Assembly: GCA_017983675.1 (NCBI GenBank)
Contig: JAGOAZ010000006.1
Span: forward strand, 62,001 to 126,000
Source: Fluviicola sp.
GTDB taxonomy: Bacteria; Bacteroidota; Bacteroidia; Flavobacteriales_D; Crocinitomicaceae
DNA length: 64,000 nucleotides
Direction: 5' to 3'
Part shown: one piece after another, positions 43,572-52,174 of the stretch
Numbering within the stretch: the stretch's first letter is position 1
How the letters are laid out: the number at the start of each line of letters is the position of its first letter
Position numbers and translations under genes: made by a program
The notes under the pieces: generated by a model
The model's database searches: none
What the model was told of the DNA's origin: nothing
The model's input: the letters and a program-made list of their open reading frames with translations, nothing else

Positions 43572-45286
43572 ATGTCTGAATTTGTAGTATCTGCTCGGAA
43601 ATATCGTCCACAAACCTTTGATACGGTTGTGGGGCAGAAAGCTATTACAAATACGCTCAAAAATGCCATCAAAAACGATCATTTAGCACAAGCTTTCTTA
43701 TTTTGTGGTTCGCGAGGAGTTGGAAAAACAACAAGCGCACGGATTTTAGCTAAAACTATCAACTGTTTTAATCGAACAGAGCAAGTAGAAGCGTGTGATC
43801 AATGTGCAAGTTGTCAATCTTTCAACGAAGGCGCTTCATTAAATGTCTATGAATTGGATGCTGCTTCGAATAATTCTGTAGAAGATATTCGTGGGTTGAT
43901 CGACCAAGTGCGTATTGCTCCTCAGATAGGTACACACAAAGTATATATCATTGATGAGGTTCATATGTTGTCAACGCAAGCATTTAATGCTTTTTTGAAA
44001 ACATTAGAAGAACCACCAAGTCACGCTATTTTTATCTTAGCGACAACGGAAAAGCACAAAATAATTCCTACTATATTATCGCGTTGTCAAATATTTGATT
44101 TTCAACGAATCAAAGTGAAAGACATCGCTGATCATTTGACAACAGTTGCAACGAAAGAAGCAATTGCTGCTGATCCTGATGCCTTGTATTTAATTGCACA
44201 AAAAGCAGACGGTGCTTTGCGTGATGCATTATCAATCTTCGACCAAATGGTCAGTTTTTGTGGTACAACTATTACCCACAAAGCTGTAATTGAGAATTTG
44301 AATATACTCGATCACGATTACTATTTCAAAGTTGTTGAAAATGCAATCAATGAGGATATTCCTGCAAATTTGATGTTGTTTAACGATATCATGGAAAAAG
44401 GATTTGACGGACACAATTTCATCGTTGGTTTAGCAGATCATTTCAGAAATTTACTTGTTTGCAAAGATCCAAGAACGGCGCATTTATTAGAAGTGGGTGA
44501 AACCACTGAAAAAATATTTGTGGAACAAGCAAAAAAAATAGATGCAAGTTTTGCTATTCGATCGTTAGGTGTGTTAAGCAAAACAGATGTCGATTACAAA
44601 TCTGCCAAAAACCAGCGACTCTTAGTCGAAATGGCACTTATGCAACTCTGTTCAATTAAATCAGAGTTGGAAAAAAAAAATCCCTAACTGATTCAGTTGC
44701 TATCATTCCTTATTCAGGTCAAAGCCTGCGTAATGAAACCCCAAAAATAAACAAACCTTCTGTACAGCCTGCTCGGCCTGCGTTTCAAACAAAACCAGAG
44801 GCAAAAGTATTGTCTGCTCCAACAGGAAATTTAAATTCAGGCAATCTTTCCATTAATCAACTAATTGCGCAACAGACAGCAAAAGTTACAATCGCTCAAA
44901 AAGATTTACCGGTTGAACCTTTTCACAAAGACGATGTCATTCGTAATTGGAAGTCGACGGCTCATGCGCAAAAATTAGAAGGTCAAGATCAAATTTATCA
45001 CGTAATGATCAAGCGTGACCCTGTTCAATTAGATGAAACAACATTTTTGTTTGAGGTTGATAATGCGATTCAGTTGACACGTTTGGAAAACGGAATGAAT
45101 GATATTTTAGCTCGGATTCGCAAAGAGATCAGAAATTATGATTTGACTATCACGATTGAAATTTCGAATGAAGCACCCGATGAAGATAAATTCATGACAG
45201 GAAATGATCGTTTCGAAAAAATGGCACGTAAAAATTCCAACCTTTTCGACCTGAAGAGTCGTTTTAACTTAGATATAGATTATTAA
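43572..45286 (+). CDS. dnaX: DNA polymerase III subunits gamma (0 frame, stop 44687) and tau (via -1 frameshift)
   Basis: The clamp-loader ATPase. In frame from ATG 43572: 'ARKYRPQTFDTVVGQ', Walker A 'GSRGVGKTTSARILA', the zinc Cys set in 'EACDQCASCQ', Walker B 'VYIIDEVHML', and sensor 1 'ILATTEKHKI' with the 'SRCQIFDF' arginine finger. This frame stops at 44685-44687, giving a 371-residue gamma that ends with domain III. The frame -1 to it is open from the A10 run (44671-44680) to 45286 and encodes the tau C-terminal region ('NQLIAQQTAKVTIAQ', 'NLFDLKSRFNLDIDY'). One -1 shift gives a 571-residue tau. A homopolymer sequencing error is the alternative. Confidence 0.88.
44671..44698 (+). promoter_or_regulatory. 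Probable dnaX recoding site: A10 slippery run plus hairpin
   Basis: Ten A at 44671-44680 contain the heptamer A-AAA-AAA in the zero frame, followed by AAT CCC TAA. A hairpin AACTG (44686-44690), loop ATT, CAGTT (44694-44698) starts 5 bases after the run and includes part of the gamma stop. Both -1 ribosomal slippage and an extra A added by RNA polymerase would give tau. Confidence 0.7.
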
Positions 45287-45288
45287 TC

Positions 45289-46113
45289 ATGAAAAATATC
45301 GTAAAAATTCTTTTTTCTTGCTCCCTCCTATTAACGGCTTGTGGAACAGATGAAACAGAAAAAACAAGTTCGGAACCTGTAACTCCTGATAATGAATTAA
45401 ACCTTGATTTTGATCAACGAGCACGTCGGGAAGTAGAAGCAAAATTGCAAATTCCTGTTACTGAAAAATACACGTTCAAAGTTTACAAAGAATTTATTAA
45501 TGCCGACACCATTCAAGATGCGATCATCACGGTTAATCGTATGGAATTTGCAATTAATGATGCTATTAAAAAGAACAAGCAAGCTAAAATGGCTGAAATT
45601 GGTTTCATGGGGAATTATAATTTCTTTTTCTATTACGATGGTGCAACAGATCAATTTAGTGTGCCACTTCCTGTTCCCTCTTCACCCGGCCGGCCGCTGG
45701 AAGTGAGTTTTCAAAACATAGTTTCTGATTTAACGAAAGATGTGATTATCGATTACAGAATTCGTAATTCTGGATGGAGAAGTTATTTTTCCGTATTCAA
45801 TGAAACCGATTTAACACTTGTTTTCCAATGGAAATTATTTGATTATGCCGGCGAGGAAAAACCGGAAGCATTGTTGCATGTTTTGGAAGCTTCACGTGAA
45901 CATTCTGGAAAAGACATATTAATTTACAACAGTGAAATCGATCATTATTCACAGAATATTGGCGATATGTATCAGTATGTTCCAAGTATTTCAAAAAGAA
46001 ATAAATTAGCATATCGTTTTTATTTCGAGCCAAAATTCGGGAAATATACCTTGTATAAAACTGGTCCTGGAAGTGAGCGAGCGCAAGAATTCATTGATAA
46101 ATCGCGCAGATAA
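45289..46113 (+). CDS. Lipoprotein of unknown function downstream of dnaX
   Basis: A 274-residue protein with a type II signal peptide and lipobox 'LLLTACG' (Cys about residue 18), followed by an acidic linker. The mature part is beta-rich and mentions no known motif ('YKEFINADTIQDAIITVNR', 'GNYNFFFYYDGATDQFSVP', 'DVIIDYRIRNSGWRSYFSVF'). It starts 2 bases after the tau stop. I do not recognise the family. It is exported and lipid-anchored, and probably part of the dnaX transcript. Confidence 0.8.
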   Translation: MKNIVKILFSCSLLLTACGTDETEKTSSEPVTPDNELNLDFDQRARREVEAKLQIPVTEKYTFKVYKEFINADTIQDAIITVNRMEFAINDAIKKNKQAKMAEIGFMGNYNFFFYYDGATDQFSVPLPVPSSPGRPLEVSFQNIVSDLTKDVIIDYRIRNSGWRSYFSVFNETDLTLVFQWKLFDYAGEEKPEALLHVLEASREHSGKDILIYNSEIDHYSQNIGDMYQYVPSISKRNKLAYRFYFEPKFGKYTLYKTGPGSERAQEFIDKSRR

Positions 46114-46114
46114 A

Positions 46115-46732
46115 TTGGAAAAAATTGTCGTTGAACGTTCGATGCGGTATGAGACAATCATCCCCGAAGAACCGATAAAGCAAGTAATTTATGTTTTGCA
46201 TGGATACGGACAGTTAGTTTCCTTTTTCAAACGAAAATTCAGCACATTTCAACTGCCAAATACACTCTTTGTTTTTCCGGAGGGAATGCACCGTTTTTAT
46301 TTGCAAGGTTCATCTGGACGAGTTGGTGCTTCTTGGATGACCAAAGAATGGCGTGAAAATGACATTATTGAAAACAATCATGCTTTATCAACGTTACAAA
46401 ACCACATTCAACAGCTTTACAATCCTGAAAAAACAATCGTTTTAGGTTTTTCACAAGGTGGCGCAACTGCAGCACGTTGGGTTGCTTCAACAAACATAAA
46501 ATGTGATCATTTTATTGCTTGGGGAAGTGTTTTTCCTCCTGATTTATCTGAATCAGTTGAACCTATGAACGCAGTAAAAAAAACATCCGTTTTTGGAAAC
46601 AACGATCCCTACTTTCCTGCTGAAGCATTAACAAAAGTTCAAGCTGATTATAACTTACAAAACTTTAAATGTGTTATTTTTGAAGGAGCCCATGACATTG
46701 ATATCAAAACATTAACAACAATATTAGCATGA
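46115..46732 (+). CDS. Phospholipase/carboxylesterase-type alpha/beta hydrolase
   Basis: A 205-residue protein if the TTG at 46115, one base after the lipoprotein stop, is the start ('MEKIVVERSMRYE'). A GTG at 46073 would add 14 residues and overlap the previous gene by 41 bases, and is less likely. Motifs: 'IYVLHGYGQLVSFF', nucleophile 'VLGFSQGGATAARW', acid 'VFGNNDPYFPAE', His 'FEGAHDID'. This resembles the serine esterase/phospholipase (YpfH-like) group. The substrate is unknown. It overlaps the next gene by 4 bases. Confidence 0.83.
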   Translation: MEKIVVERSMRYETIIPEEPIKQVIYVLHGYGQLVSFFKRKFSTFQLPNTLFVFPEGMHRFYLQGSSGRVGASWMTKEWRENDIIENNHALSTLQNHIQQLYNPEKTIVLGFSQGGATAARWVASTNIKCDHFIAWGSVFPPDLSESVEPMNAVKKTSVFGNNDPYFPAEALTKVQADYNLQNFKCVIFEGAHDIDIKTLTTILA

Positions 46733-47313
46733 AAACAACATTACTCATCATCGGATTATGCGCCTTGAACCTTGGATTTGGTCAAGATACTGATTTATAT
46801 TTACCAGAAGAACCTTCAAATAGCTCACGAAACGCTTCCAAAGAATTGGGATTTGAATTTGCTTTTCACGCATCTAATCTGGGTGGAACAGTTGGTGGTG
46901 CAATGAAACTAGCGTTTATCAATGAAAATAATTTTGTTGTAGGCCCTAGTATCCGTTTACAGCGTAATTGGTACAACAACCTAGGTTTAAAAACAAATTG
47001 GTCAATTTATGGTGGTGGTGTTTTTGCTCATTACCGTATGTACGAATATTTGTTTGCAGGCGCTGAGTTCGAATTGCTTTCCACTCCATTTAACAATGGA
47101 TATTTGCCAGCAAACCGCACATGGGCACCTACCCTCCTTGTTGGCGCAGGTTTTTCGCGTGCATTTTCAGACAATTTCCGATTGAACGCAGGTATTATGT
47201 ACGATGTCATCAACAGCACCAACAGTCCTTTCCGTCAAGGATATTTCATGCGTAAAGAAAACGGCGCATATATTCCTGTGATTTATCGCATCGCATTTTT
47301 TATTCCGATATAA
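46729..47313 (+). CDS. Probable outer-membrane beta-barrel protein, function unknown
   Basis: A 194-residue protein with a signal peptide ('MKTTLLIIGLCALNLGFG') and alternating-hydrophobic strands rich in aromatic residues ('NNFVVGPSIRLQRNWY', 'TNWSIYGGGVFAHYRMYEYL', 'TLLVGAGFSRAFSDNFRLNAG'), ending in 'YRIAFFIPI' with a terminal hydrophobic strand typical of outer-membrane barrels. About eight strands fit the length. Last gene of the dnaX run. Confidence 0.75.
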   Translation: MKTTLLIIGLCALNLGFGQDTDLYLPEEPSNSSRNASKELGFEFAFHASNLGGTVGGAMKLAFINENNFVVGPSIRLQRNWYNNLGLKTNWSIYGGGVFAHYRMYEYLFAGAEFELLSTPFNNGYLPANRTWAPTLLVGAGFSRAFSDNFRLNAGIMYDVINSTNSPFRQGYFMRKENGAYIPVIYRIAFFIPI

Positions 47314-47318
47314 ATCAA

Positions 47319-48059
47319 TTATTGATTTTCACAAAATCTATCTTTTACCCAATTTTTCGGATTGTTTTCAATATATTTTTGAATGTTTTTATAGGACCAA
47401 TCATTTCGAATGATGTGATCATAAAAACGTGTTTGCCAACCAAAATCAGTTGTGATTTTTCGAATTTCAAACGAACAACGTCCTTTGTACCACCTTATAA
47501 TTCGAGAAATGTTTTCATGAAACATTGGATTCATTTCGCCCGCAAAACCTCCGTTATTATTTGATTTAATTGTTGTTTTTGTGTGAAATGAATTGGATGC
47601 GTTGGCGTTGGATTCATTGGATGCGTTGGATGCGTTGGCGTTGGATGCGTTGGCGTTGGATGCGTTGGATGCGTTGGCGTTGGATGCGTTGGCGTTGGAT
47701 GCGTTGGATGCGTTGGATGCGTTGGATTCACGTAGAGACGCGATTAATCGCGTCTCTACGTGAATCCCCGAATGAAAATCTGATTTTGTTTTATTAATAA
47801 TAATTATTCCATGAATATGATTGGGCATTACAACAAATCGATCCAATTCAACATTTGAAAAATGTTTTGGAATTTCAAACCAAATTTTTTCGGCAATGAA
47901 ACCTATTTCATTTAATTGTATTTTTTCATGTAACCCTTCTCCAAAAAAACAAACACGGTTTTTTGTGCAAATTGTGATAAAATATGCGCCATTACTGCCA
48001 TAATCCCAATTTTGTAATCTTGCAGATTCAATTCGGTATGTGTTTTTAAATTTTGCCAT
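47319..48059 (-). CDS. REP-associated tyrosine transposase (RAYT, Y1/HUH family)
   Basis: A 246-residue protein with 'GAYFITICTKNRVCFFG', HUH motif H81-I-H83 in 'VVMPNHIHGIII', the catalytic Tyr191 in 'SRIIRWYKGRCSF', and the family tail 'GWQTRFYDHIIRNDWSYKNI'. RAYTs are domesticated single-strand transposases that process REP palindromes. Residues 98-112 are encoded by a perfect 44-bp palindrome and residues 113-156 are an Asn-Ala-Ser repeat. Both lie in the loop between the HUH strand and the Tyr helix, so the catalytic core stays intact and in frame. It lies convergent to the barrel gene. Confidence 0.92.
   Translation of the reverse strand: MAKFKNTYRIESARLQNWDYGSNGAYFITICTKNRVCFFGEGLHEKIQLNEIGFIAEKIWFEIPKHFSNVELDRFVVMPNHIHGIIIINKTKSDFHSGIHVETRLIASLRESNASNASNASNANASNANASNASNANASNANASNASNESNANASNSFHTKTTIKSNNNGGFAGEMNPMFHENISRIIRWYKGRCSFEIRKITTDFGWQTRFYDHIIRNDWSYKNIQKYIENNPKNWVKDRFCENQ
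47593..47723. repeat. Short tandem repeat inside the RAYT gene (9-bp and 6-bp units)
   Basis: On the + strand, units TTGGATGCG and TTGGCG alternate, with two ATTCA/ATTCATTGG variants. On the coding strand this gives N-A-S and N-A units in a 9+15+15-base higher-order order (NAS-NANAS-NANAS, twice). All units are multiples of three, so length changes keep the frame. Confidence 0.9.
47724..47767. repeat. Perfect 44-bp palindrome (REP-like) within the RAYT coding sequence
   Basis: GGATTCACGTAGAGACGCG (47724-47742) ATT then its exact reverse complement through 47767, centre between 47745 and 47746, no loop. It encodes G-I-H-V-E-T-R-L-I-A-S-L-R-E-S. The core GTAGAGACGCGATT resembles dispersed palindromes I recall from many Bacteroidota and cyanobacteria. 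Confidence 0.92.
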
Positions 48060-48216
48060 TTGTAGATTTATTTTATGAGGTAGATGAATAAATTGTACGT
48101 CAAAATAGAACGTGATTTATTATTAAGATACGATAAAACATGATAATGGCAAAAAGGAATGTAGTAATGTGATAAAAAAGGATCGATATAATGTGTTTTT
48201 TTGCAACAAAAAAAAA

Positions 48217-48248
48217 CCGCACTTTTCAGCGCGGTTTCGTATTGTTAT
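48217..48248 (-). terminator. Terminator of the FKBP gene pair
   Basis: Stem AAACCGC (48224-48230) with GCGGTTT (48241-48247), 10-base loop, followed on the minus strand by a T run (48226-48218). It lies just past the stop at 48263. Confidence 0.85.
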
Positions 48249-48262
48249 ATTCACAAAATATT

Positions 48263-49183
48263 TTATTTCAAACTTCCTGATTTACCGCAATCGATTAATT
48301 CGATGTAGAAGACCAATGTTGAAAAAGGTGGAATAGACGGATCAGGTGATTGTGCACCGTATCCCATAGTTTGTGGAACATACAATTTGTATTTCCCTCC
48401 CTTTTTCATGTATGGAAAACCAACCGTCCATCCTGCAACTACTTCGCTCAAATTAAAAATTGGAACTTTCGGATTTGCTAAAGAAGATTGTATGGTATCT
48501 CCTTCGTGATTCATTAGTACATAATGTGCTTTAACATCATCTGAGATAGCAGGTGAACCGCCTTTTCCAGCTTGAATCGTTTCTAAAAAGATGCCTTGAG
48601 GCAATTCTTGAACACCTTTGATTTGCTTCACTTTTGCAAAGAATTTTTCTTCGCGTTGTTCCACTTGCACCATGATGCGTTGGTTTACTTTTGCCATGAA
48701 ATCACCGACCAATTTTTGTTTGGTTGTTTCGGGCAATAACGTATCTTTTTTATTCAACGCCAATTCAAAACCATAACGTACATATTTCAAGTCAAATTCT
48801 TGAATCGATTGCGCACGCTCCCAGCCAGAATTAAAAACGGATCCCAATAATTTTCCAATGCAATTAGAAGCCGTTTTTGTGTGTGATTCATCCATGACAT
48901 TATTTCCTGGAGCATACAACTTTTGAAGTTCTGCTTCACACATCGGGTCGTATGCTTTTGGATTTGCTAAACCAATTTCAAAACCTTTCACCAATTCTTC
49001 TTTGTTGTACTTTGAGAAATTAGGGTCTTTGATGATTTGTTGCGCATGATCAGCACCAATCAAATAAGAAATTTGTTGTTTCAACGATGTTAATGGCAAT
49101 GCCTCCGAATCGGTTGCGCTTTCAGAACATGAAAAGAATGTCAAAGCCGCAACACAGAAAACAAGTAACTGTTTGAATTTCAT
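48263..49183 (-). CDS. FKBP-type peptidyl-prolyl isomerase lipoprotein
   Basis: A 306-residue protein from ATG 49183. Its signal peptide carries a lipobox-like end ('VAALTFFSCSE'). Residues about 35-190 form the helical FKBP-associated dimerisation region ('SYLIGADHAQQI', 'GFEIGLANPKAYD'). Residues about 200-300 are a divergent FKBP domain ('VVAGWTVGFPYMKKGGKYKLY' in part, 'YGAQSPDPSIPPFSTLVFYIEL'). Several substrate-pocket residues differ from the upstream paralogue ('NHEGDTIQSS' versus 'LIDGTVFDSS'), so chaperone function may outweigh isomerase activity. It starts 1 base after the upstream FKBP stop. Confidence 0.88.
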   Translation of the reverse strand: MKFKQLLVFCVAALTFFSCSESATDSEALPLTSLKQQISYLIGADHAQQIIKDPNFSKYNKEELVKGFEIGLANPKAYDPMCEAELQKLYAPGNNVMDESHTKTASNCIGKLLGSVFNSGWERAQSIQEFDLKYVRYGFELALNKKDTLLPETTKQKLVGDFMAKVNQRIMVQVEQREEKFFAKVKQIKGVQELPQGIFLETIQAGKGGSPAISDDVKAHYVLMNHEGDTIQSSLANPKVPIFNLSEVVAGWTVGFPYMKKGGKYKLYVPQTMGYGAQSPDPSIPPFSTLVFYIELIDCGKSGSLK

Positions 49184-49184
49184 C

Positions 49185-49787
49185 TTATGCTTCAATTGAA
49201 ATTAATTCAACATCAAAGATCAAAGCCATAAACGGTTTGATAGCTCCACCAGGATGTGGTTGAGCTCCGTAAGCTAAATCTTGCGGAATGTATAAACGGT
49301 ATTTTGAACCTACAGGCATTAATTGTAATGCTTCTGTCCATCCTTTGATTACTTGATGAACACCAAATGTTGCAGGCATTCCACGTGATACTGAACTATC
49401 GAAAACAGTTCCATCGATTAATGTTCCGTGGTAATGAACTTTTACCGTATCCGTTGCAACTGGTTTCGCACCATTTCCAGCTTCAATAATTTCGTATTGT
49501 AAACCAGATGCAGTTGTCTGAACACCTTCTTTTTTAGCGTTTTCAGCTAAAAATGCTTCACCTTCTGCTTTGTAAACTTCAAATTTAGAAGCTGTGACAT
49601 CTTGCAAATATGCTTGAATGATTCCGTTTGCTTCTTCTGGTGTGTATTTACTTGTTTCTCCATTGAAAACAGCAGCAATTGCTTCTGCCATTACAGTTGG
49701 GTTAATTCCTCCCAATTCTTGTTGCATCAAACTATCTGCAACACTCAATCCGATGCAGTAACTAACTGCGTTAATATCTTGTGACAT
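49185..49787 (-). CDS. FKBP-type peptidyl-prolyl isomerase, FklB-like, no signal peptide
   Basis: A 200-residue protein. N-terminal dimerisation helices ('SYCIGLSVADSLMQQEL'), long helix to residue about 85, then a canonical FKBP domain: 'VKVHYHGTLIDGTVFDSSVSRG' (in part), 'VIKGWTEALQLMPVGSKY', 'IPQDLAYG', 'LIFDVELISI'. No export signal is seen, so it should act on cytosolic folding. It is the first gene of a two-gene operon with the lipoprotein paralogue; a TATCTTTG -7 element lies 16 bases upstream. Confidence 0.92.
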   Translation of the reverse strand: MSQDINAVSYCIGLSVADSLMQQELGGINPTVMAEAIAAVFNGETSKYTPEEANGIIQAYLQDVTASKFEVYKAEGEAFLAENAKKEGVQTTASGLQYEIIEAGNGAKPVATDTVKVHYHGTLIDGTVFDSSVSRGMPATFGVHQVIKGWTEALQLMPVGSKYRLYIPQDLAYGAQPHPGGAIKPFMALIFDVELISIEA

Positions 49788-49803
49788 GTATAAAATTTTG
49801 CCA

Positions 49804-49811
49804 CAAAGATA
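49804..49811 (-). promoter_or_regulatory. Candidate -7 element (TATCTTTG) for the FKBP operon
   Basis: TATCTTTG on the minus strand, ending 16 bases before ATG 49787. The -33 box is not clear. Confidence 0.42.
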
Positions 49812-49855
49812 CGATTATAAATTGGGTGAAGAAAGTTGAAAAACGTCAAAAATGG

Positions 49856-51280
49856 TTAACATTCTGAAATGTTCACAGGGATATTCGTTGCTAAACCACC
49901 GTCAGAAGTTTCCTTGTATTTTTGATTCATATCCATCGCTGTTTCCCACATGGTTTTAATAACACCATCTAAGGAAACTTTTGCCGAACCTGGATTTCCT
50001 TGTAACGCCAATTGACAAGCAGTAATTGCTTTTATTGCACCCATCGTATTGCGTTCAATGCATGGAATTTGCACCAATCCGCCAATTGGATCACAAGTTA
50101 GGCCTAAATGATGTTCCATTGCAATTTCAGCGGCCATCATCGCTTGTTCTGGATTTCCACCCAAACATTCTGTTAAAGCAGCAGCAGCCATCGAAGACGA
50201 AACACCAATTTCAGCTTGACATCCGCCCATCGCAGCAGAAATTGTAGAACGTTTTTTGAAAATACTACCGATTTCAGCAGCAACTGTCATGAATTTAACA
50301 ATGCTTTTCTCGTCAGAACCACCTGCAAAACAAATGTAATAGAGCAACACGGCTGGAATAACTCCCGCCGCACCGTTTGTTGGAGCAGTTACTACACGGC
50401 CAAATGATGCGTTTTCTTCATTGACCGCTAACGCGAAACAACTTACCCAATTCAATGTGTTTTGGAACATGTTACTTCCCGTTTGAATTTGCTCCAAAAA
50501 GTCGTGCGAATCTTTGCATGAAATTCCGTTCAACAATTTACGGCTCATTTCTGCTGCGCGTCGTTTTACGTTTAATCCACCAGGAAGAATCCCTTCCGTC
50601 GTTACTCCTCTATAAACACATTCCCGCATGACATCCCAGATTGCTAAACAACCAGCAATTGTTTCTTCTTTTGAACGCCAAGACAATTCGTTTTTTAGCA
50701 CAATATCTGCAATAGAAGCGTTTTCTTCTTCGCACCAGCGCTTTAAGTCAGCTGCAGATTCAATCGGATAAGGCAATTGTTTTTGGTCAATTGAAAAGTT
50801 AATTTCTTCTCCTTCTTTGACTACAAAACCACCACCAACGGAATAATAGGTTTCGGATAATTCCGAATCATTCATGAAAGTAACCGTTAAAGTCATTGCA
50901 TTTGGATGTCCTGGTAACGATTCATTCATGTGAAATAACAAATCAGATTCCGAATCAAATGAAATCACGTGCTCGCTATTGATATTCAAGGTCTTTGTCG
51001 CATGAATATGTGCAATTTTTGAATCGATTGTATGAACAGGAATTGTCACTGGATCTTCGCCAGACAATCCCAAAAGCACAGCAATATCTGTTCCGTGACC
51101 TTTTCCAGTTTTAGCAAGCGAACCAAATAAATCAACTTTTAAGCGTTTGATTTCTTGTATTCCTGGTGATTTTATGTATTGGTGAATAAATTGTTGCGCA
51201 GCACGCCAAGGTCCCATTGTATGCGAACTTGATGGTCCAACACCAATCTTAAAAATATCAAAAACACTTATTTGTTCCAT
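49856..51280 (-). CDS. sdaA: L-serine ammonia-lyase (iron-sulfur type)
   Basis: A 474-residue fused-subunit enzyme converting L-serine to pyruvate and ammonia. ATG 51280 gives the family start '[20 protein letters not shown]'. Other signatures: '[22 protein letters not shown]', '[17 protein letters not shown]', and the iron-sulfur Cys sites in '[16 protein letters not shown]', '[19 protein letters not shown]'. The longer frame to 51319 adds 13 Cys/Tyr-rich residues unlike the family and is rejected. Confidence 0.95.
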   Translation of the reverse strand: MEQISVFDIFKIGVGPSSSHTMGPWRAAQQFIHQYIKSPGIQEIKRLKVDLFGSLAKTGKGHGTDIAVLLGLSGEDPVTIPVHTIDSKIAHIHATKTLNINSEHVISFDSESDLLFHMNESLPGHPNAMTLTVTFMNDSELSETYYSVGGGFVVKEGEEINFSIDQKQLPYPIESAADLKRWCEEENASIADIVLKNELSWRSKEETIAGCLAIWDVMRECVYRGVTTEGILPGGLNVKRRAAEMSRKLLNGISCKDSHDFLEQIQTGSNMFQNTLNWVSCFALAVNEENASFGRVVTAPTNGAAGVIPAVLLYYICFAGGSDEKSIVKFMTVAAEIGSIFKKRSTISAAMGGCQAEIGVSSSMAAAALTECLGGNPEQAMMAAEIAMEHHLGLTCDPIGGLVQIPCIERNTMGAIKAITACQLALQGNPGSAKVSLDGVIKTMWETAMDMNQKYKETSDGGLATNIPVNISEC

Positions 51281-51316
51281 GTTTGGGGTGTAATGTAAAT
51301 AGCAAGTACAAGGATA

Positions 51317-51341
51317 CAAAAAGAAAGCCGGATTCAGCTTT
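51317..51341 (-). terminator. Possible weak terminator after yaaA
   Basis: A 5-bp stem AAAGC (51324-51328)/GCTTT (51337-51341) with an 8-base loop, then C-T5 on the minus strand. It would separate yaaA from sdaA. Confidence 0.4.
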
Positions 51342-51389
51342 ATTGCAGGATTGTTTTTATTAAAAATTGATTTTTGAAAAGTTGTTGTT

Positions 51390-52154
51390 TCAACGTACGA
51401 AAACCCAATTCGTTGCGTCGCTTAATGCTTCGTTGAATTGATAACCATCTACCTGAAACAACTTTAATTCATCGGGAGAAGTTAACTCGTTTTCCAAGAT
51501 ATAGCGTGCCATTTTTCCACGTGCATTCTTTGCATACATCATGACCACTTTGTATTCTCCACCTTTGAATTCTTTGAATACTGGCGTGATAACTGTTCGT
51601 TTCAATTGTTTGAACGGAATAACTTTTGCATATTCGGTCGAAGCTAAATTCACTATAACCTCTGTTTTATCCGTTTCTTTTTCCAAAGCTTTCAAAATTT
51701 TCAATCCCCAGAACTGATACAAATTGGTTGCTTTATCTGAAATAGTCCATTTGGTTCCCATTTCAAGGCGGTAAGGAAAAATCAAATCAAATGGTTTTAA
51801 GATTCCATACAATCCTGATAAAATACGCAATGAACCTTGTGCTTTGCTTAAAACTTCATCCGACAATTCGCTCATTGCCAAACCGCGATAAACTTCACCT
51901 GTAAATAAAAAAGCCGCTGGTTTTACACATGCTGAAGGTTTTTCAGAAAGGTACCAATCTTTGAACCGATTGACATTTAATTCAGCAATATCTTTCGATA
52001 CATGCATCATTTCCATCAAATCCTTCGCTTTTTTCTTTTTTAATTTCACCACCAACGATTTCGATTCTTTCGCAAAAAGCGGAAAAGTATAATTGAATTC
52101 GGGGAACTGAACATCCTCGTTGATTGATTTCGCAGGAGAAATTAAAATTTTCAT
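51390..52154 (-). CDS. yaaA: Peroxide stress protein YaaA
   Basis: A 254-residue cytoplasmic protein of the DUF328/YaaA family: '[18 protein letters not shown]', '[19 protein letters not shown]', '[16 protein letters not shown]', '[21 protein letters not shown]' (in part), '[16 protein letters not shown]'. In E. coli YaaA is OxyR-induced and lowers free iron under peroxide stress; DNA binding has been reported for the fold. It sits 20 bases after lhgO on the same strand. No OxyR-type site was sought successfully. Confidence 0.94.
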   Translation of the reverse strand: MKILISPAKSINEDVQFPEFNYTFPLFAKESKSLVVKLKKKKAKDLMEMMHVSKDIAELNVNRFKDWYLSEKPSACVKPAAFLFTGEVYRGLAMSELSDEVLSKAQGSLRILSGLYGILKPFDLIFPYRLEMGTKWTISDKATNLYQFWGLKILKALEKETDKTEVIVNLASTEYAKVIPFKQLKRTVITPVFKEFKGGEYKVVMMYAKNARGKMARYILENELTSPDELKLFQVDGYQFNEALSDATNWVFVR

Positions 52155-52174
52155 AAAAGACGACTAAAACCGTT

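Noticed and set aside
44810..45286. Independent gene starting at TTG 44810
   Set aside because: The same frame is open without a break back to the dnaX A10 run, and the sequence reads as the tau C-terminal region, so it is the recoded end of dnaX.
46073..46114. GTG start for the esterase overlapping the lipoprotein gene by 41 bases
   Set aside because: A TTG one base after the lipoprotein stop gives a normal family N-terminus; other genes here also use TTG.
47593..47767. CRISPR-like array
   Set aside because: Repeat units are 6-9 bp with no spacers and lie inside a coding frame.
47570..47797. Rightward frame rich in Met-Arg-Trp across the RAYT repeat
   Set aside because: It is the antisense reading of the NAS repeat and palindrome; the RAYT frame carries all catalytic motifs.
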